Source of the DNA: Paraburkholderia phenazinium
GTDB lineage: Bacteria; Pseudomonadota; Gammaproteobacteria; Burkholderiales; Burkholderiaceae
DNA: 64,000 nt
Direction of reading: 5' to 3'
Assembly: GCF_900100735.1 (NCBI RefSeq)
Contig: NZ_FNCJ01000001.1
Coordinates: 124,001-188,000, forward strand
How positions within the stretch are numbered: position 1 is the first letter of the stretch; every line of letters starts with the position of its first letter. A program made the translations under genes and the position numbers. The notes under the pieces are model-generated. The model was given only the letters and a program-made list of their open reading frames with translations. It made no database searches and was not told where the DNA came from. Below are positions 1 to 9,321 of the stretch, in pieces.

Positions 1-118
1 GCTTCGCAGACGGCTAGTTCGGGGGCTGGGGCTGGTGGCTCCGCCGGAGATAAGGGTGACGATAAGCGTGCGCTGGCTAGTCGGGAATAGTGTTCTCTTT
101 CTTGCTGCGCAGGCTTTT

Positions 119-817
119 TTTGGTTGTTGCTCCTACGGTGTTGGCCTTTCCTTGTATTGTTATCGGTCTATTAGGTTCGCCCCTGTGCGGGGCGGCACTT
201 ACTTTCTTTGCCGCCGCAAAGAAAGTAAGCAAAGAAAGCGGGCTCACACCGCTAGCTCTTAGCGAGCCATCTCGGTCTGCTACCGGGAACGGCCTAAGAC
301 AAGACCTGCTCTCGCACATTCCCACTCAGTGACACAGCAGTCATCCGCTCCAGCGTCGCGCTGCGCGCCCCGCCGAAGGGTATAACTCCCTCTGCGAACG
401 TGTTCGTGGTACTCGCCGCGCCGCGCATACGCAAATCCGCCGCGCAACCCTGTTCGCGGTACACGGCCTGCCAATACATATTCGCCCTCCAAACCACCTC
501 GCTTAAATATTTCGCATACCAAATCATTGGAGTAGGCCAAAGCAACCTGGTGGACTCGACCGGTGACGCACGAAGTGCGGAGGCGGGATGAATGACTGCT
601 GTGTCACTAGCGGGGGAAGTGCGACGGCACGTCTCGTCTTGGGCCGTTCCCGGTAGCAGACCGAGATGGCTCACTACAAGCTGGCGGTGTGAAGCCCGCT
701 TTCTTTGCTTACTTTCTTTGCGGCGGCAAAGAAAGTAAGTGCCGCCCCGCACAGGGGCGAAGCTAATAGACCACTAAGAATACAAGGAAAGGCCAACACC
801 GTAGGAACACCAACCAA
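119..817. repeat. Long imperfect inverted repeat (dispersed Burkholderiaceae element)
   Basis: The left arm (about 119-347) returns as its reverse complement at about 587-817. Matched blocks include CCTACGGTGTTGG at about 133, the GTGCGGGGCGG block near 185, the CTTACTTTCTTTGC stem at 198, CCATCTCGGTCTGC near 268 and GTGACACAGCAGTCAT near 330. Each arm also holds its own 14-bp palindrome (CTTACTTTCTTTGC, four bases, GCAAAGAAAGTAAG). The roughly 240-bp centre is unique. The CTTTCTTTGC/GCAAAGAAAG motif is a dispersed repeat in Burkholderia and Paraburkholderia. Reading frames through it give peptides such as LTFFAAAKKVS that are often mis-annotated as proteins. I call it a non-coding repeat; whether it is a MITE or another palindromic element cannot be told from one copy. 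Confidence 0.8.
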
Positions 818-1237
818 GCTCAAGGCGCCCCAGGCAACCCCACTGGATTATGCGAAAACCACAAAAAACGAGCGCCGCAGGCAAAACCCTGCCGACTGAA
901 TCCAGATTTTTTTCGTATACCCCCTATGACTTTGCCGTCGCGATCTGCGGTCAATTCAGGCCTTCTGAGAAGAACAGTCAAAACCTGCCGACAACAGCAC
1001 CGAACAGCCCGCGCAGCGACAGAAAACCCACTACGAGGGGGTAGTGCACCAACGAAAAGAAAGCGCTAATCTCAACCCCGCCGCGAGGCAGCCAGGAGGC
1101 CAGCCACGCAAAAACCCCGCGTAGCGTCCCCAAATTCCACGCCACGCGCAGCGCAAATGAAGCGCGAAGCATCACCCCAAATGGCACACCGCGTAGCGAA
1201 AAAGAAAACCTCGCCTCGCCCCGTACCGGAGTAGTTT
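818..1237. other. Intergenic stretch with degenerate short repeats
   Basis: No convincing gene is seen. From about 1090 to 1200 the sequence repeats degenerate units containing CGCGTAGCG, CGCGCAGCG or CGCGAAGC followed by A- and C-rich stretches such as CCCCAAAT. The part next to bioA should contain its promoter and leader, but I see no clear -35/-10 pair and no biotin-repressor palindrome. Confidence 0.5.
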
Positions 1238-2584
1238 TTGGACACACGATCACCCAACGACTGGATCACCCGCAGCCTCAATGCCGTCTGGCATCCCTGC
1301 ACCCAGATGAAACACCATGAGCGCCTGCCGCTCATCCCCATCGCACGCGGCGCCGGTCCCTGGCTCTACGACCGCGATGGGCATCGCTATCTCGACGCCA
1401 TCAGCTCCTGGTGGGTCAACCTGTTCGGCCACGCCAATCCGCGCATCAACGCCGCCCTCAAGGATCAGCTCGATACGCTGGAGCACGCCATGCTCGCCGG
1501 CTGCACCCATGAGCCCGTCGTCGAACTCGCCGAGCGGCTCGCCGCCCTCACCCAGCACAACCTCGGGCACGCCTTCTTCGCCTCCGATGGCGCCTCCGCC
1601 GTCGAAATCGCCCTGAAGATGAGCTTCCATTCCTGGCGCAATCGCGGCTTCGCCGATAAGCAGGAATTCGTCTGCATTGCCAACAGTTATCACGGCGAGA
1701 CCATAGGCGCCCTCGCCGTCACCGATGTGGCCCTGTTCAAGGACGCCTACGATCCGCTGATCCGCAACGCTCATGTCGTCGCTTCGCCTGACGCACGCGG
1801 TGCGCATCCCGGCGAAAGCGCGGCCGATGTCGCGCGCCGTGCGCTCGAAAGCGTGCGCGCTCTCTTCGAGGCGCGCAGCACAAAGATCGCCGCACTGATC
1901 GTCGAGCCGCTCGTGCAATGTGCCGCCGGCATGGCCATGCACGACCCGTCTTACATTGCCGGTCTGCGCGCGCTGTGCGATCAATACGGCGTCCATCTGA
2001 TCGCCGATGAAATCGCCGTAGGCTGCGGTCGCACCGGTACCTTCTTCGCCTGCGAACAGGCAGGTGTCTGGCCCGACTTCATTTGTCTGTCGAAAGGCAT
2101 CAGCGGCGGCTATCTGCCGTTGTCCATCGTGCTGTCGCGCAATGAAATCTTCGCTGCCTTCTACGACGACGACACCGCCCGCGGCTTCCTGCATTCGCAT
2201 TCGTACACCGGCAACCCGCTCGCCTGCCGCGCCGCGCTCGCTACGCTCGATCTGTTCGCCAGCGACAACGTGCTCGCAGTCAACACGCAGAAATCCGTCA
2301 CGTTGCGTACGGCACTCGCACCGCTTGCCGAGCATCCGCAAGTACGTAATCTGCGTCAGTGCGGCACCATCTTCGCGTTCGATGCCGCGATCGCCGATGC
2401 GCAGCAGGCCAAAACATTCTCGCGCCGCTTCTTCGAAAACGCCTTGAAGCGCGAGCTGCTGCTGCGGCCGATTTCAACCACCGTGTATCTGATGCCGCCG
2501 TACATCCTCGATGACAACGAGCTCGCGCTGCTCGCGGCGCGCACCCGGGACACCTTTGAAACCACGCTCGCGGAGGCCGCATGA
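1238..2584 (+). CDS. bioA: Adenosylmethionine-8-amino-7-oxononanoate aminotransferase (BioA)
   Basis: A PLP-dependent class III aminotransferase that converts 8-amino-7-oxononanoate to 7,8-diaminopelargonate with S-adenosylmethionine as amino donor, in cytosolic biotin synthesis. The 448 residues match the usual length. The N-terminal WHPCTQM segment, the [13 protein letters not shown] block with the PLP-binding Asp near 257, and the Schiff-base Lys near 286 in [12 protein letters not shown] are all present. The start is TTG, preceded by GGAG about seven bases upstream. It is the first gene of the bioAFDB operon, and its stop codon overlaps the bioF start. Confidence 0.95.
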   Translation: MDTRSPNDWITRSLNAVWHPCTQMKHHERLPLIPIARGAGPWLYDRDGHRYLDAISSWWVNLFGHANPRINAALKDQLDTLEHAMLAGCTHEPVVELAERLAALTQHNLGHAFFASDGASAVEIALKMSFHSWRNRGFADKQEFVCIANSYHGETIGALAVTDVALFKDAYDPLIRNAHVVASPDARGAHPGESAADVARRALESVRALFEARSTKIAALIVEPLVQCAAGMAMHDPSYIAGLRALCDQYGVHLIADEIAVGCGRTGTFFACEQAGVWPDFICLSKGISGGYLPLSIVLSRNEIFAAFYDDDTARGFLHSHSYTGNPLACRAALATLDLFASDNVLAVNTQKSVTLRTALAPLAEHPQVRNLRQCGTIFAFDAAIADAQQAKTFSRRFFENALKRELLLRPISTTVYLMPPYILDDNELALLAARTRDTFETTLAEAA

Positions 2585-3768
2585 TGCCGTTACTCGAAAC
2601 GCTCGAACAAGGCTTGGCCGAACTCGACGCGCACGGCCTGCGCCGTCGCCGGCGCATCGCGGATACGCCGTGCGCCGCGCACATGACGGTCGATGGACGC
2701 GAGACGATCGGCTTCGCCAGCAACGACTATCTTGGCCTTGCCGCGCACCCGCTGCTGGTTGCGGCGATCGCCGAGGGCGCGAGGCGCTATGGCGCGGGTA
2801 GCGGCGGCTCGCATCTGCTGGGCGGTCACTCGCGCGCGCATGCGCAGCTCGAAGACGATCTGGCGGAATTCGTCGGCGGTTTCGTCGATGCCCCGCGGGC
2901 GCTGTACTTCAGCACCGGCTATATGGCGAACCTTGCGACGCTCACCGCGCTCGCTGGTCGCGGCGCCACGCTCTTTTCGGATGCACTGAATCATGCCTCG
3001 CTGATCGATGGCGCACGGCTCGCGCGCGCCGAGGTGAAGGTCTATCCGCACGCCGACACTGAAGCCTTGAGCGCGCTGCTCGAAGCATCGGACTCTGCCG
3101 TGAAGCTGATCGTCACCGATACCGTGTTCAGCATGGACGGCGACATCGCCCCGCTGGCGCGTCTGCTCCAACTGGCTGAGCGGTATGGCGCGTGGCTGGT
3201 GGTCGACGACGCCCATGGCTTCGGCGTGCTCGGCCCGCAAGGCCGTGGTGCCGTCGCCCATGAAGCGTTGCGCTCGCCGCATCTGATTTCGATCGGCACG
3301 CTCGGCAAGGCTGCTGGCGTTTCGGGCGCCTTCGTGGTGGCCCATGAAACCGTGATCGAATGGCTGGTACAACGCGCCCGTCCGTATATCTTCACCACGG
3401 CTTCGGTGCCGGCGGCGGCGCACGCGGTCTCCGCGAGCCTGCGCATCATCGGCGGCGACGAAGGCGATGCGCGGCGCGCTCATCTGCAGCAATTGATCGA
3501 ACGCACCCGCGCCATGCTCAAGGCCACGCCATGGTTGCCGGTGGATTCGCACACCGCGGTCCAGCCGCTCATCATCGGCTCGAATGACGCAACGCTCGAG
3601 ATCGCTGCCACGCTAGAGCGCGCCGGGCTATGGGTGCCGGCGATCCGTCCGCCCACCGTGCCGGTCGGCACCTCGCGGCTGCGCATCTCGCTCTCGGCGG
3701 CGCATTCGTACGCGGATCTCGACCGCCTCGAAGCGGGCTTGCAGCAACTCTACCGAGCTGCCGCATGA
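2581..3768 (+). CDS. bioF: 8-amino-7-oxononanoate synthase (BioF)
   Basis: Condenses pimeloyl-ACP or pimeloyl-CoA with L-alanine, releasing CO2, to give 8-amino-7-oxononanoate. It is a fold-type I PLP enzyme of the alpha-oxoamine synthase family. The 395 residues show [22 protein letters not shown], the [10 protein letters not shown] aspartate motif and the PLP lysine near 243 in [13 protein letters not shown]. It starts with two ATG codons at 2581 and 2584; the first overlaps the bioA stop as ATGA, so translation is probably coupled. Its own stop overlaps the bioD start. Confidence 0.95.
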   Translation: MMPLLETLEQGLAELDAHGLRRRRRIADTPCAAHMTVDGRETIGFASNDYLGLAAHPLLVAAIAEGARRYGAGSGGSHLLGGHSRAHAQLEDDLAEFVGGFVDAPRALYFSTGYMANLATLTALAGRGATLFSDALNHASLIDGARLARAEVKVYPHADTEALSALLEASDSAVKLIVTDTVFSMDGDIAPLARLLQLAERYGAWLVVDDAHGFGVLGPQGRGAVAHEALRSPHLISIGTLGKAAGVSGAFVVAHETVIEWLVQRARPYIFTTASVPAAAHAVSASLRIIGGDEGDARRAHLQQLIERTRAMLKATPWLPVDSHTAVQPLIIGSNDATLEIAATLERAGLWVPAIRPPTVPVGTSRLRISLSAAHSYADLDRLEAGLQQLYRAAA

Positions 3769-4484
3769 GTGCGCCGCTCTCCCTATTCGTCACCGGCACC
3801 GATACCGAGATCGGCAAGACGCTGGTCTCGGCAGCGCTGCTGCGCGGCTTCACGCACGCCGGCTTGCGTGCCACCGCGATGAAGCCGATCGCCGCCGGCG
3901 CGTTCGAGGTGGACGGCGTGTGGCACAACGAGGATGCGGACCAGCTCGATGCTGCAGCCAGCGTGCTGCTGCCGCCCGAGCTTCGCACACCGTATCTTCT
4001 GAAAGCACCGGCCGCGCCGCATATCGTCGCCGCACAAGAGAACGTCACGCTCGATATCGGTCGCATCGTCGATTGCCACGCGCAGGCGCTGCAGCTTGCG
4101 GATATGGTAGTGGTGGAAGGCGTCGGTGGCTTTCGCGTGCCGCTCACCGATACCCAGGACACCGCCGATCTTGCCGTCGCGCTGAACCTGCCGGTCGTGC
4201 TCGTGGTCGGCATGCGGCTCGGTTGCATCAGCCATGCGTTGCTCACCGCCGAAGCCATCGCCGCGCGCGGCCTGCATCTGGCAGGCTGGGTCGCGAATCG
4301 CGTCGATCCGGCCATGAGCTTCGTTGACGAAAACATCGCGGCGATCCGCGAGCGGCTCGAGCGCCAGTACGACGCGCCGCTCTTTGGCATCGTCCCGCAC
4401 CTGAATCCGGTCTCCGCCGACGCGGCGGCTGACTGCATCAACACACCATTGCTATTGCAGACGCTGCGCACCGCGCGGCTCTGA
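3765..4484 (+). CDS. bioD: Dethiobiotin synthetase (BioD)
   Basis: ATP-dependent carboxylation and ring closure of 7,8-diaminopelargonate to dethiobiotin. The P-loop GTDTEIGKT lies at residues 11-19 with Lys18, followed by the MKPIAAG substrate block and the [11 protein letters not shown] motif. The frame is open upstream, but the ATG at 3765 overlaps the bioF stop as ATGA and gives the normal 239-residue length, so I chose it. It is the third gene of the operon. Confidence 0.94.
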   Translation: MSAPLSLFVTGTDTEIGKTLVSAALLRGFTHAGLRATAMKPIAAGAFEVDGVWHNEDADQLDAAASVLLPPELRTPYLLKAPAAPHIVAAQENVTLDIGRIVDCHAQALQLADMVVVEGVGGFRVPLTDTQDTADLAVALNLPVVLVVGMRLGCISHALLTAEAIAARGLHLAGWVANRVDPAMSFVDENIAAIRERLERQYDAPLFGIVPHLNPVSADAAADCINTPLLLQTLRTARL

Positions 4485-4518
4485 ACTTACTTCATCTCCA
4501 TCCATGAGGATTGACGAT

Positions 4519-5592
4519 ATGACCCAGCTTCACCTCGACCGCCCGCAAACGGACTCGACCATTGCCAACGCAGCCACTGCAGCGGCTCCGACCGCACGCT
4601 TTCGCGTCGCCGACATCATTGCGCTCTACGAACTGCCGTTCAACGATCTGATGTTCCGCGCCCAGCAAGTGCATCGCGAGCATTTCGACGCGAACACCGT
4701 GCAACTGTCGACGCTGCTGTCCATCAAAACGGGCGGCTGCGAGGAAGACTGCTCGTACTGCCCGCAGTCGGTGCACCACGATACGGGCGTGAAGGCCGAC
4801 AAGCTGATGCCGGTCGACGAGGTGCTCGCCGCGGCACAGGTAGCCAAGGACAACGGCGCGACGCGCTTCTGCATGGGCGCGGCGTGGCGCAATCCGAAGG
4901 ACCGCCATCTTGAGCCGATCAAGGACATGATCCGCGGCGTGAAGGCGATGGGCCTCGAAACCTGCGTGACGCTCGGCATGCTGGAGACGCATCAGGCACA
5001 GGGACTGCGCGAAGCGGGCCTCGACTACTATAACCACAACCTCGATACGTCGCCGGAGTTCTACGGCCAGATCATCTCGACGCGCACCTACCAGGACCGT
5101 CTCGACACGCTGGAGCGTGTGCGCGATGCCGGCATCAACGTGTGCTGCGGCGGTATTGTCGGTCTCGGCGAATCGCGTCGCGAGCGCGCCGGCCTGATCA
5201 CGCAGCTCGCCAACATGGACCCGTATCCGGAATCGGTGCCGATCAACAATCTGGTGCAGGTCGAAGGCACGCCGCTTACCGGCACTGAAGCGCTCGATCC
5301 GTTCGAATTCGTGCGCACGATCGCCGTCGCCCGTATCACGATGCCGCGCGCGATGGTGCGTCTGTCGGCCGGCCGCGAGCAGATGAACGAAGCGCTGCAA
5401 GCGATGTGCTTCCTCGCCGGTGCGAACTCGATTTTCTACGGCGACCAGTTGCTGACCACCAGCAACCCGCAAGCCGAAGCGGACCGAAAGCTGCTCGAAC
5501 GTCTGGGTATCCGCGCCGAAGCGGCGCAACAGATGCCACTCGACAAGAGCGGTTGCGAGCATGGCTGCGATGGGCATGGCGCGGCGAACTAA
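4519..5592 (+). CDS. bioB: Biotin synthase (BioB)
   Basis: A radical-SAM enzyme that inserts sulfur into dethiobiotin to make biotin. The [4Fe-4S] motif is at Cys74, Cys78 and Cys81 ([13 protein letters not shown]), followed by [28 protein letters not shown] and YGDQLLTT, all typical of BioB. I start at ATG 4519 because GAGGA lies eight bases upstream. An in-frame ATG at 4504 would add five residues and lacks a good ribosome site. The spacer after bioD is only about 34 bp, and a terminator follows at 5671. Confidence 0.95.
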   Translation: MTQLHLDRPQTDSTIANAATAAAPTARFRVADIIALYELPFNDLMFRAQQVHREHFDANTVQLSTLLSIKTGGCEEDCSYCPQSVHHDTGVKADKLMPVDEVLAAAQVAKDNGATRFCMGAAWRNPKDRHLEPIKDMIRGVKAMGLETCVTLGMLETHQAQGLREAGLDYYNHNLDTSPEFYGQIISTRTYQDRLDTLERVRDAGINVCCGGIVGLGESRRERAGLITQLANMDPYPESVPINNLVQVEGTPLTGTEALDPFEFVRTIAVARITMPRAMVRLSAGREQMNEALQAMCFLAGANSIFYGDQLLTTSNPQAEADRKLLERLGIRAEAAQQMPLDKSGCEHGCDGHGAAN

Positions 5593-5670
5593 GCGGATAC
5601 GATTCGCGAGCGTCCTTCGCAATGCGTGCGTAGCTTCTCACTCATAACCACGCAGGAGCGCTGAAAACGC

Positions 5671-5701
5671 AAAAGGGCTGCCCATTCGAGGCAGCCCTTT
5701 T
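5671..5701. terminator. Bidirectional rho-independent terminator
   Basis: A perfect 12-bp stem (AAAAGGGCTGCC / GGCAGCCCTTTT) encloses a 7-base loop between the convergent bioB and the hydrolase gene at 5750. T-runs occur in both directions. Confidence 0.9.
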
Positions 5702-5749
5702 ACTTGCTGTGTACCTAAAACCCGCACCAGAGAAACGGCATCCCCCGCT

Positions 5750-6355
5750 TCACGCCCAGGCGTGACTCGCCGCCTCCACCGCTTCTTCCTCGCGAAACCG
5801 CAGCGGCGCTGCGCAATGCACCAGCGTATCGACGAAGTACTTCGCACGCGGCCAGGGCCCAAACCCTGCCGCCGTATTGATGTGCCCGGCGTCACCAAGA
5901 TTCACGAACGCGCTGCCAAAGCGCTGCGCCAGTTCGCGCGCGCCGGCGAGCGGCATCCACGGGTCGGTCTCACTGCCGATCAGGATAGACGGCACGCCGA
6001 GACGGCGCGCCTCGAAAGCGCCAGCGAAAGCAAATTTCGCGGGGCTGGCCGGCGCGACGAACAGCACGCCCACTACGTCGCCCACATACGAGGCCTGCTG
6101 CAGCGCGTGGGCCGTCGCCAGACAGCCGAAGCTGTGCGCCGCCAGCACGAACGGACCGCGCTCGCGCGCCAGCAATTGACGCACCGACTGCGCCCAGCCT
6201 GCCACGTCCGGGGCCTCCCAGTCAGCCTGTTCGACCCGCAACGAGCGGGCGAACTGCCGTTCGAGCCAGCTCTGCCAATGCGCGCCTTCGCTGCCGTGCA
6301 AGCCCGGTACCGTCACGAGCCGCGGCGGCCATGTCGATTTGCTGCATGAAAGCAT
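5750..6355 (-). CDS. RBBP9/YdeN-family alpha/beta hydrolase
   Basis: A 201-residue small serine hydrolase. It begins with VTVPGLHGSEGAHWQSWLE, typical of the YdeN/RBBP9 family, followed by the nucleophile elbow AHSFGC, an acid in GSETDPWMP and a His in GDAGHIN. The frame continues upstream, but ATG 6355 is preceded by GAGGAG five to six bases away and gives the family length. The substrate is unknown. It is transcribed divergently from the ghrA-type operon. Confidence 0.85.
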   Translation of the reverse strand: MLSCSKSTWPPRLVTVPGLHGSEGAHWQSWLERQFARSLRVEQADWEAPDVAGWAQSVRQLLARERGPFVLAAHSFGCLATAHALQQASYVGDVVGVLFVAPASPAKFAFAGAFEARRLGVPSILIGSETDPWMPLAGARELAQRFGSAFVNLGDAGHINTAAGFGPWPRAKYFVDTLVHCAAPLRFREEEAVEAASHAWA

Positions 6356-6580
6356 GATTCTCCTCGCTGCCGGAATCCGAGAGCCTATTGTGGAGCGCTC
6401 GCCCGTAGGGACGAACCAACTTTTAGTGCTTTGCTTATTGGAGGCCCTCGCAACGCACTCGGCTGCATTGGGCGGCATTGAGCCAAATGGGGCCGGCAAT
6501 GCAGGCCTGCGCGCCGAATCGCACGCGATAGCCGTCGAAAAAGTAGAATGAAGCCTACCCATAAAACGGAGGAGGCCCTC

Positions 6581-6655
6581 ATGTCGCATGTGTCGTCTGC
6601 AGTAGCTCGCGCAATGCGCGCATCCCGCGAAGCGAGGCCGGTAGCGCACGCATGA
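6581..6655 (+). CDS. 24-residue leader peptide overlapping ghrA
   Basis: A short frame from ATG 6581 to TGA 6653-6655 encodes 24 residues, starting MSHVSSAVARAM and ending EARPVAHA. It has the best ribosome-binding site in the area, GGAGGAGG five bases before the ATG. Its stop overlaps the start of the downstream reductase as ATGA, while that reductase has no good site of its own. This suggests translational coupling or a regulatory leader. I recognise no homologue. The evidence is position, ribosome site and overlap only. Confidence 0.55.
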   Translation: MSHVSSAVARAMRASREARPVAHA

Positions 6656-7593
6656 AAGTCCTTCTCTACACACCGGCGAGCGACGCCGCGTCCTGGCTCC
6701 ACGATTTCACCCACGCCTTGCCTGAAGCCGAGTTGCGCGAGTGGCAAGCGGGCGATACCGCCCCCGCCGACTTCGCCATCGTCTGGCGGCCGCCGCGCGA
6801 GATGCTGGCCGGCCGCAAGGGTCTGCGCGCGATCTTCAATCTCGGTGCAGGCGTCGATGCGATTCTTGCGCTCGAACGCGAATATCCCGGCACGCTGCCG
6901 CGCGAAGCCCAGCTCGTGCGGCTAGAAGACACCGGCATGGCGCGGCAGATGGCCGAGTACGTCACGCACGCGGTGCTGCGCTATCTGCGCCGCTTCGACG
7001 AATACGAAACCCTGCAAGCGGAACGCCGCTGGAAGGTGCTCGAGCCGCATTCGCACAGCACCTTCACGGTCGGCGTGCTGGGCCTCGGCGTGCTCGGCAC
7101 GCACGTCGCCCGCACGCTCGCGGTGCTCGGCCTGCCGGTGCGCGGCTATAGCCGCAGCGCACGGCAGATCGAGGGCGTGACGACCTATGCGGGCGAGGCA
7201 AACTTCGAGGCGTTTCTCAGCGGCGTCAAGGTGCTGGTGAACCTGCTGCCGCATACGCCGGACACGCACGACGTACTGAACCGGCGCACCTTCTCGAAGC
7301 TTGCGCAGGGTGCGTATCTGATCAACGTCGCGCGCGGCGCCCATCTGGTCGAGCAGGATCTGCTCGATGCGCTCGCGCAAGGACAGATCGCCGCCGCGAC
7401 GCTCGACGTGTTCCGCAAGGAACCATTGCCGGCCGATCATCCGTTCTGGCAGGAGCCTCGCATTACGATCACCCCGCACAGTTCGGCCGAGACCTTGCGC
7501 GAAGAGAGCGTGCCGCAGGTCGCGCGCAAGATCATGGCGCTGGCGCGCGGCGAGCCGGTGAGCGGCGTGGTCGATATCGAACGCGGATACTGA
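6652..7593 (+). CDS. ghrA: Glyoxylate/hydroxypyruvate reductase A family protein
   Basis: A cytosolic D-2-hydroxyacid dehydrogenase, 313 residues, close to E. coli GhrA, which reduces glyoxylate and hydroxypyruvate with NADPH. The Rossmann motif GLGVLG is at 144-149. The catalytic triad reads Arg228 (NVARGAHLV), Glu257 (FRKEPLP) and His276 (TPHSSAE). The start overlaps the leader-peptide stop at 6652. It is followed after 27 bp by the HMG-CoA lyase gene, probably in one operon. Confidence 0.88.
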   Translation: MKVLLYTPASDAASWLHDFTHALPEAELREWQAGDTAPADFAIVWRPPREMLAGRKGLRAIFNLGAGVDAILALEREYPGTLPREAQLVRLEDTGMARQMAEYVTHAVLRYLRRFDEYETLQAERRWKVLEPHSHSTFTVGVLGLGVLGTHVARTLAVLGLPVRGYSRSARQIEGVTTYAGEANFEAFLSGVKVLVNLLPHTPDTHDVLNRRTFSKLAQGAYLINVARGAHLVEQDLLDALAQGQIAAATLDVFRKEPLPADHPFWQEPRITITPHSSAETLREESVPQVARKIMALARGEPVSGVVDIERGY

Positions 7594-7620
7594 ATGAATT
7601 CCTGACATAGGAGACACATC

Positions 7621-8547
7621 ATGGCCTTGCCCCAAGCTGTCAAAATCGTCGAAGTCGGTCCGCGTGACGGTCTGCAGAACGAAAAAGACTTCGTCCCGAC
7701 CGCCGTCAAGATCGAACTGATCAATCGCCTGTCGGCGGCGGGTTTTCGCAATGTCGAGTCCGCCTCGTTCGTCTCGCCCAAGTGGGTGCCGCAGATGGCC
7801 GACGGCGCCGAGGTGATGGCGGGCATCGAACGCCGCTTCGGCACGGTTTACTCGGTGCTGACGCCCAATCTGCGCGGCTTCGAAGGCGCACTCGCGGCGC
7901 ACGCGGACGAGATCGTGATCTTCGGCGCAGCTAGCGAAGCGTTTTCGCAGCGCAATATCAACTGCAGCATCGCCGAGAGCATCGCGCGCTTCGAGCCTGT
8001 GGCGCAGGCCGCCAAGGAGCACGGCCTGCGGATTCGCGGCAGCGTCTCGTGCGCGCTCGGCTGTCCGTATCAAGGTGAGGTGCCGGTAGCGTCGGTAGTC
8101 GATGTGGTCGAGCGGTTTGCCGCGCTCGGCTGCGACGAGATCGATATCGCCGACACCATCGGCGTAGGTACGCCCAAGCGCACACGCGAGGTGTTCGCCG
8201 CCGTCACTCAGGTGTTTCCACGTGAGCAACTGTCGGGGCACTTCCACGATACCTACGGTCAGGCGCTCGCCAACATCTACGCCGCACTGCTCGAAGGCAT
8301 CGAGATTTTTCACGCATCGGTAGCGGGCCTGGGCGGTTGCCCGTATGCAAAGGGCGCCACCGGCAACGTCGCCACCGAAGACGTGCTGTATCTGATGAAT
8401 GGCCTCGGCATCGAGACGGGTGTCGATCTCGCCCAGGTCGTGGCGATCGGCGACTTCATTTCGAGCTCGATCGGCAAACCGAACGCCTCGCGCGCAGGCA
8501 AGGCCTTGCTCGCGAAAGCACGCAGCGAACAAGGCTCGTGCGTCTAA
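7621..8547 (+). CDS. mvaB: Hydroxymethylglutaryl-CoA lyase
   Basis: Cleaves 3-hydroxy-3-methylglutaryl-CoA to acetoacetate and acetyl-CoA, the last step of leucine degradation. The 308-residue HMGL-like TIM barrel begins with VEVGPRDGLQNE (catalytic Arg15, Asp16), has FHDTYGQALAN as a metal site and ends with the lyase signature VAGLGGCPYAKGATGN containing the catalytic Cys. The ribosome site is AGGAGA before ATG 7621. It lies between the reductase and YbaK genes with short gaps. Confidence 0.93.
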   Translation: MALPQAVKIVEVGPRDGLQNEKDFVPTAVKIELINRLSAAGFRNVESASFVSPKWVPQMADGAEVMAGIERRFGTVYSVLTPNLRGFEGALAAHADEIVIFGAASEAFSQRNINCSIAESIARFEPVAQAAKEHGLRIRGSVSCALGCPYQGEVPVASVVDVVERFAALGCDEIDIADTIGVGTPKRTREVFAAVTQVFPREQLSGHFHDTYGQALANIYAALLEGIEIFHASVAGLGGCPYAKGATGNVATEDVLYLMNGLGIETGVDLAQVVAIGDFISSSIGKPNASRAGKALLAKARSEQGSCV

Positions 8548-8572
8548 CCCCTCATTCACTGGAAAGCGCTTT

Positions 8573-9094
8573 ATGACGAACCACGCTCCTCCCCACGACG
8601 ACGATCTCAGCGCGCTGCCGGATTCCGCCCGGCGCGTTGCGTTACTGCTGCGCGAGCGCGGCCATGCCGGACAGATCGTGATGCTGCCGGAAACCGGCAA
8701 GACCTCGGCCGAAGCCGCCGCAGGCCTCGGCTGCCAGGTCGCGCAGATCGCCAAATCGATCCTGTTCCGCCGTCGTGAAGACGACGCGCCGGTGCTGGTG
8801 GTGGCAAGCGGCGCGAACCGCGTCGACGAACAGAAGGTGGCCGCCCAGGTCGGGGAGATTGCCCGCGCCGACGCCAGGTTCGTGCGCGAGAAGACCGGCT
8901 ATGCGATCGGCGGCGTCTGCCCGATCGGCCACGCCACGCCGCCGGTCACGCTGATCGACGCGGATCTGCTCGCGCTCGACAGCCTGTGGGCCGCGGCCGG
9001 CCATCCGCATGCGGTCTTCAATCTGTCGCCGCAGGAGCTGGTCGCGCTGACCGGTGCGCCGGTGGCCGACGTCGCGCTGCGGGAAAGCGCATGA
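8573..9094 (+). CDS. YbaK/EbsC-family aminoacyl-tRNA deacylase-like protein
   Basis: A 173-residue protein of the YbaK/ProX editing-domain fold, which hydrolyses mischarged aminoacyl-tRNAs such as Ala-tRNA(Pro) or Cys-tRNA(Pro). The family features are IAKSILFRR (substrate-pocket Lys), VVASGANRVD, and GYAIGGVCPIGH. ATG 8573 follows GGAAAG; upstream residues in the same frame overlap the lyase gene and are rejected. The stop overlaps the next start as ATGA. Confidence 0.85.
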   Translation: MTNHAPPHDDDLSALPDSARRVALLLRERGHAGQIVMLPETGKTSAEAAAGLGCQVAQIAKSILFRRREDDAPVLVVASGANRVDEQKVAAQVGEIARADARFVREKTGYAIGGVCPIGHATPPVTLIDADLLALDSLWAAAGHPHAVFNLSPQELVALTGAPVADVALRESA

Positions 9095-9321
9095 CCGCCG
9101 AGACCATGGAGCAGAACGAGGTAGTCGCACCCGTGCCGTCGCCGTGCATCAACGTGTGCCGAATGGACAAGACGAGCGGCTGGTGCGAAGGATGTCTGCG
9201 CACCATCGACGAAATCCGCGGCTGGTCGTCCTACGACGACGCCGCCAAGCGCGCGGTCTGGGACACCCTCGACGCGCGCCACACGCAATGGATGGCGCAA
9301 AACCGCCAGGCCGCGAAATGA
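9091..9321 (+). CDS. DUF1289 small cysteine protein
   Basis: A 76-residue protein with the DUF1289 signature: PSPCINVCRMD, then WCEGCLRTIDEI and W..D. The four cysteines (C-x3-C and C-x2-C) suggest metal binding, though no function is established. The start overlaps the YbaK-type gene as ATGA and the stop overlaps the MaoC gene in the same way, so it is translated within the operon. Confidence 0.85.
   Translation: MTAETMEQNEVVAPVPSPCINVCRMDKTSGWCEGCLRTIDEIRGWSSYDDAAKRAVWDTLDARHTQWMAQNRQAAK

Noticed and set aside
294..752. A 152-codon minus-strand frame and several shorter ones across the first 0.9 kb
   Set aside because: They run through the inverted repeat and encode the LTFFAAAKKVS-type peptide seen wherever this repeat is translated; no ribosome site or domain.
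4504..4518. Earlier bioB start at ATG 4504
   Set aside because: The GAGGA site falls inside this extension and is well placed for ATG 4519 instead.
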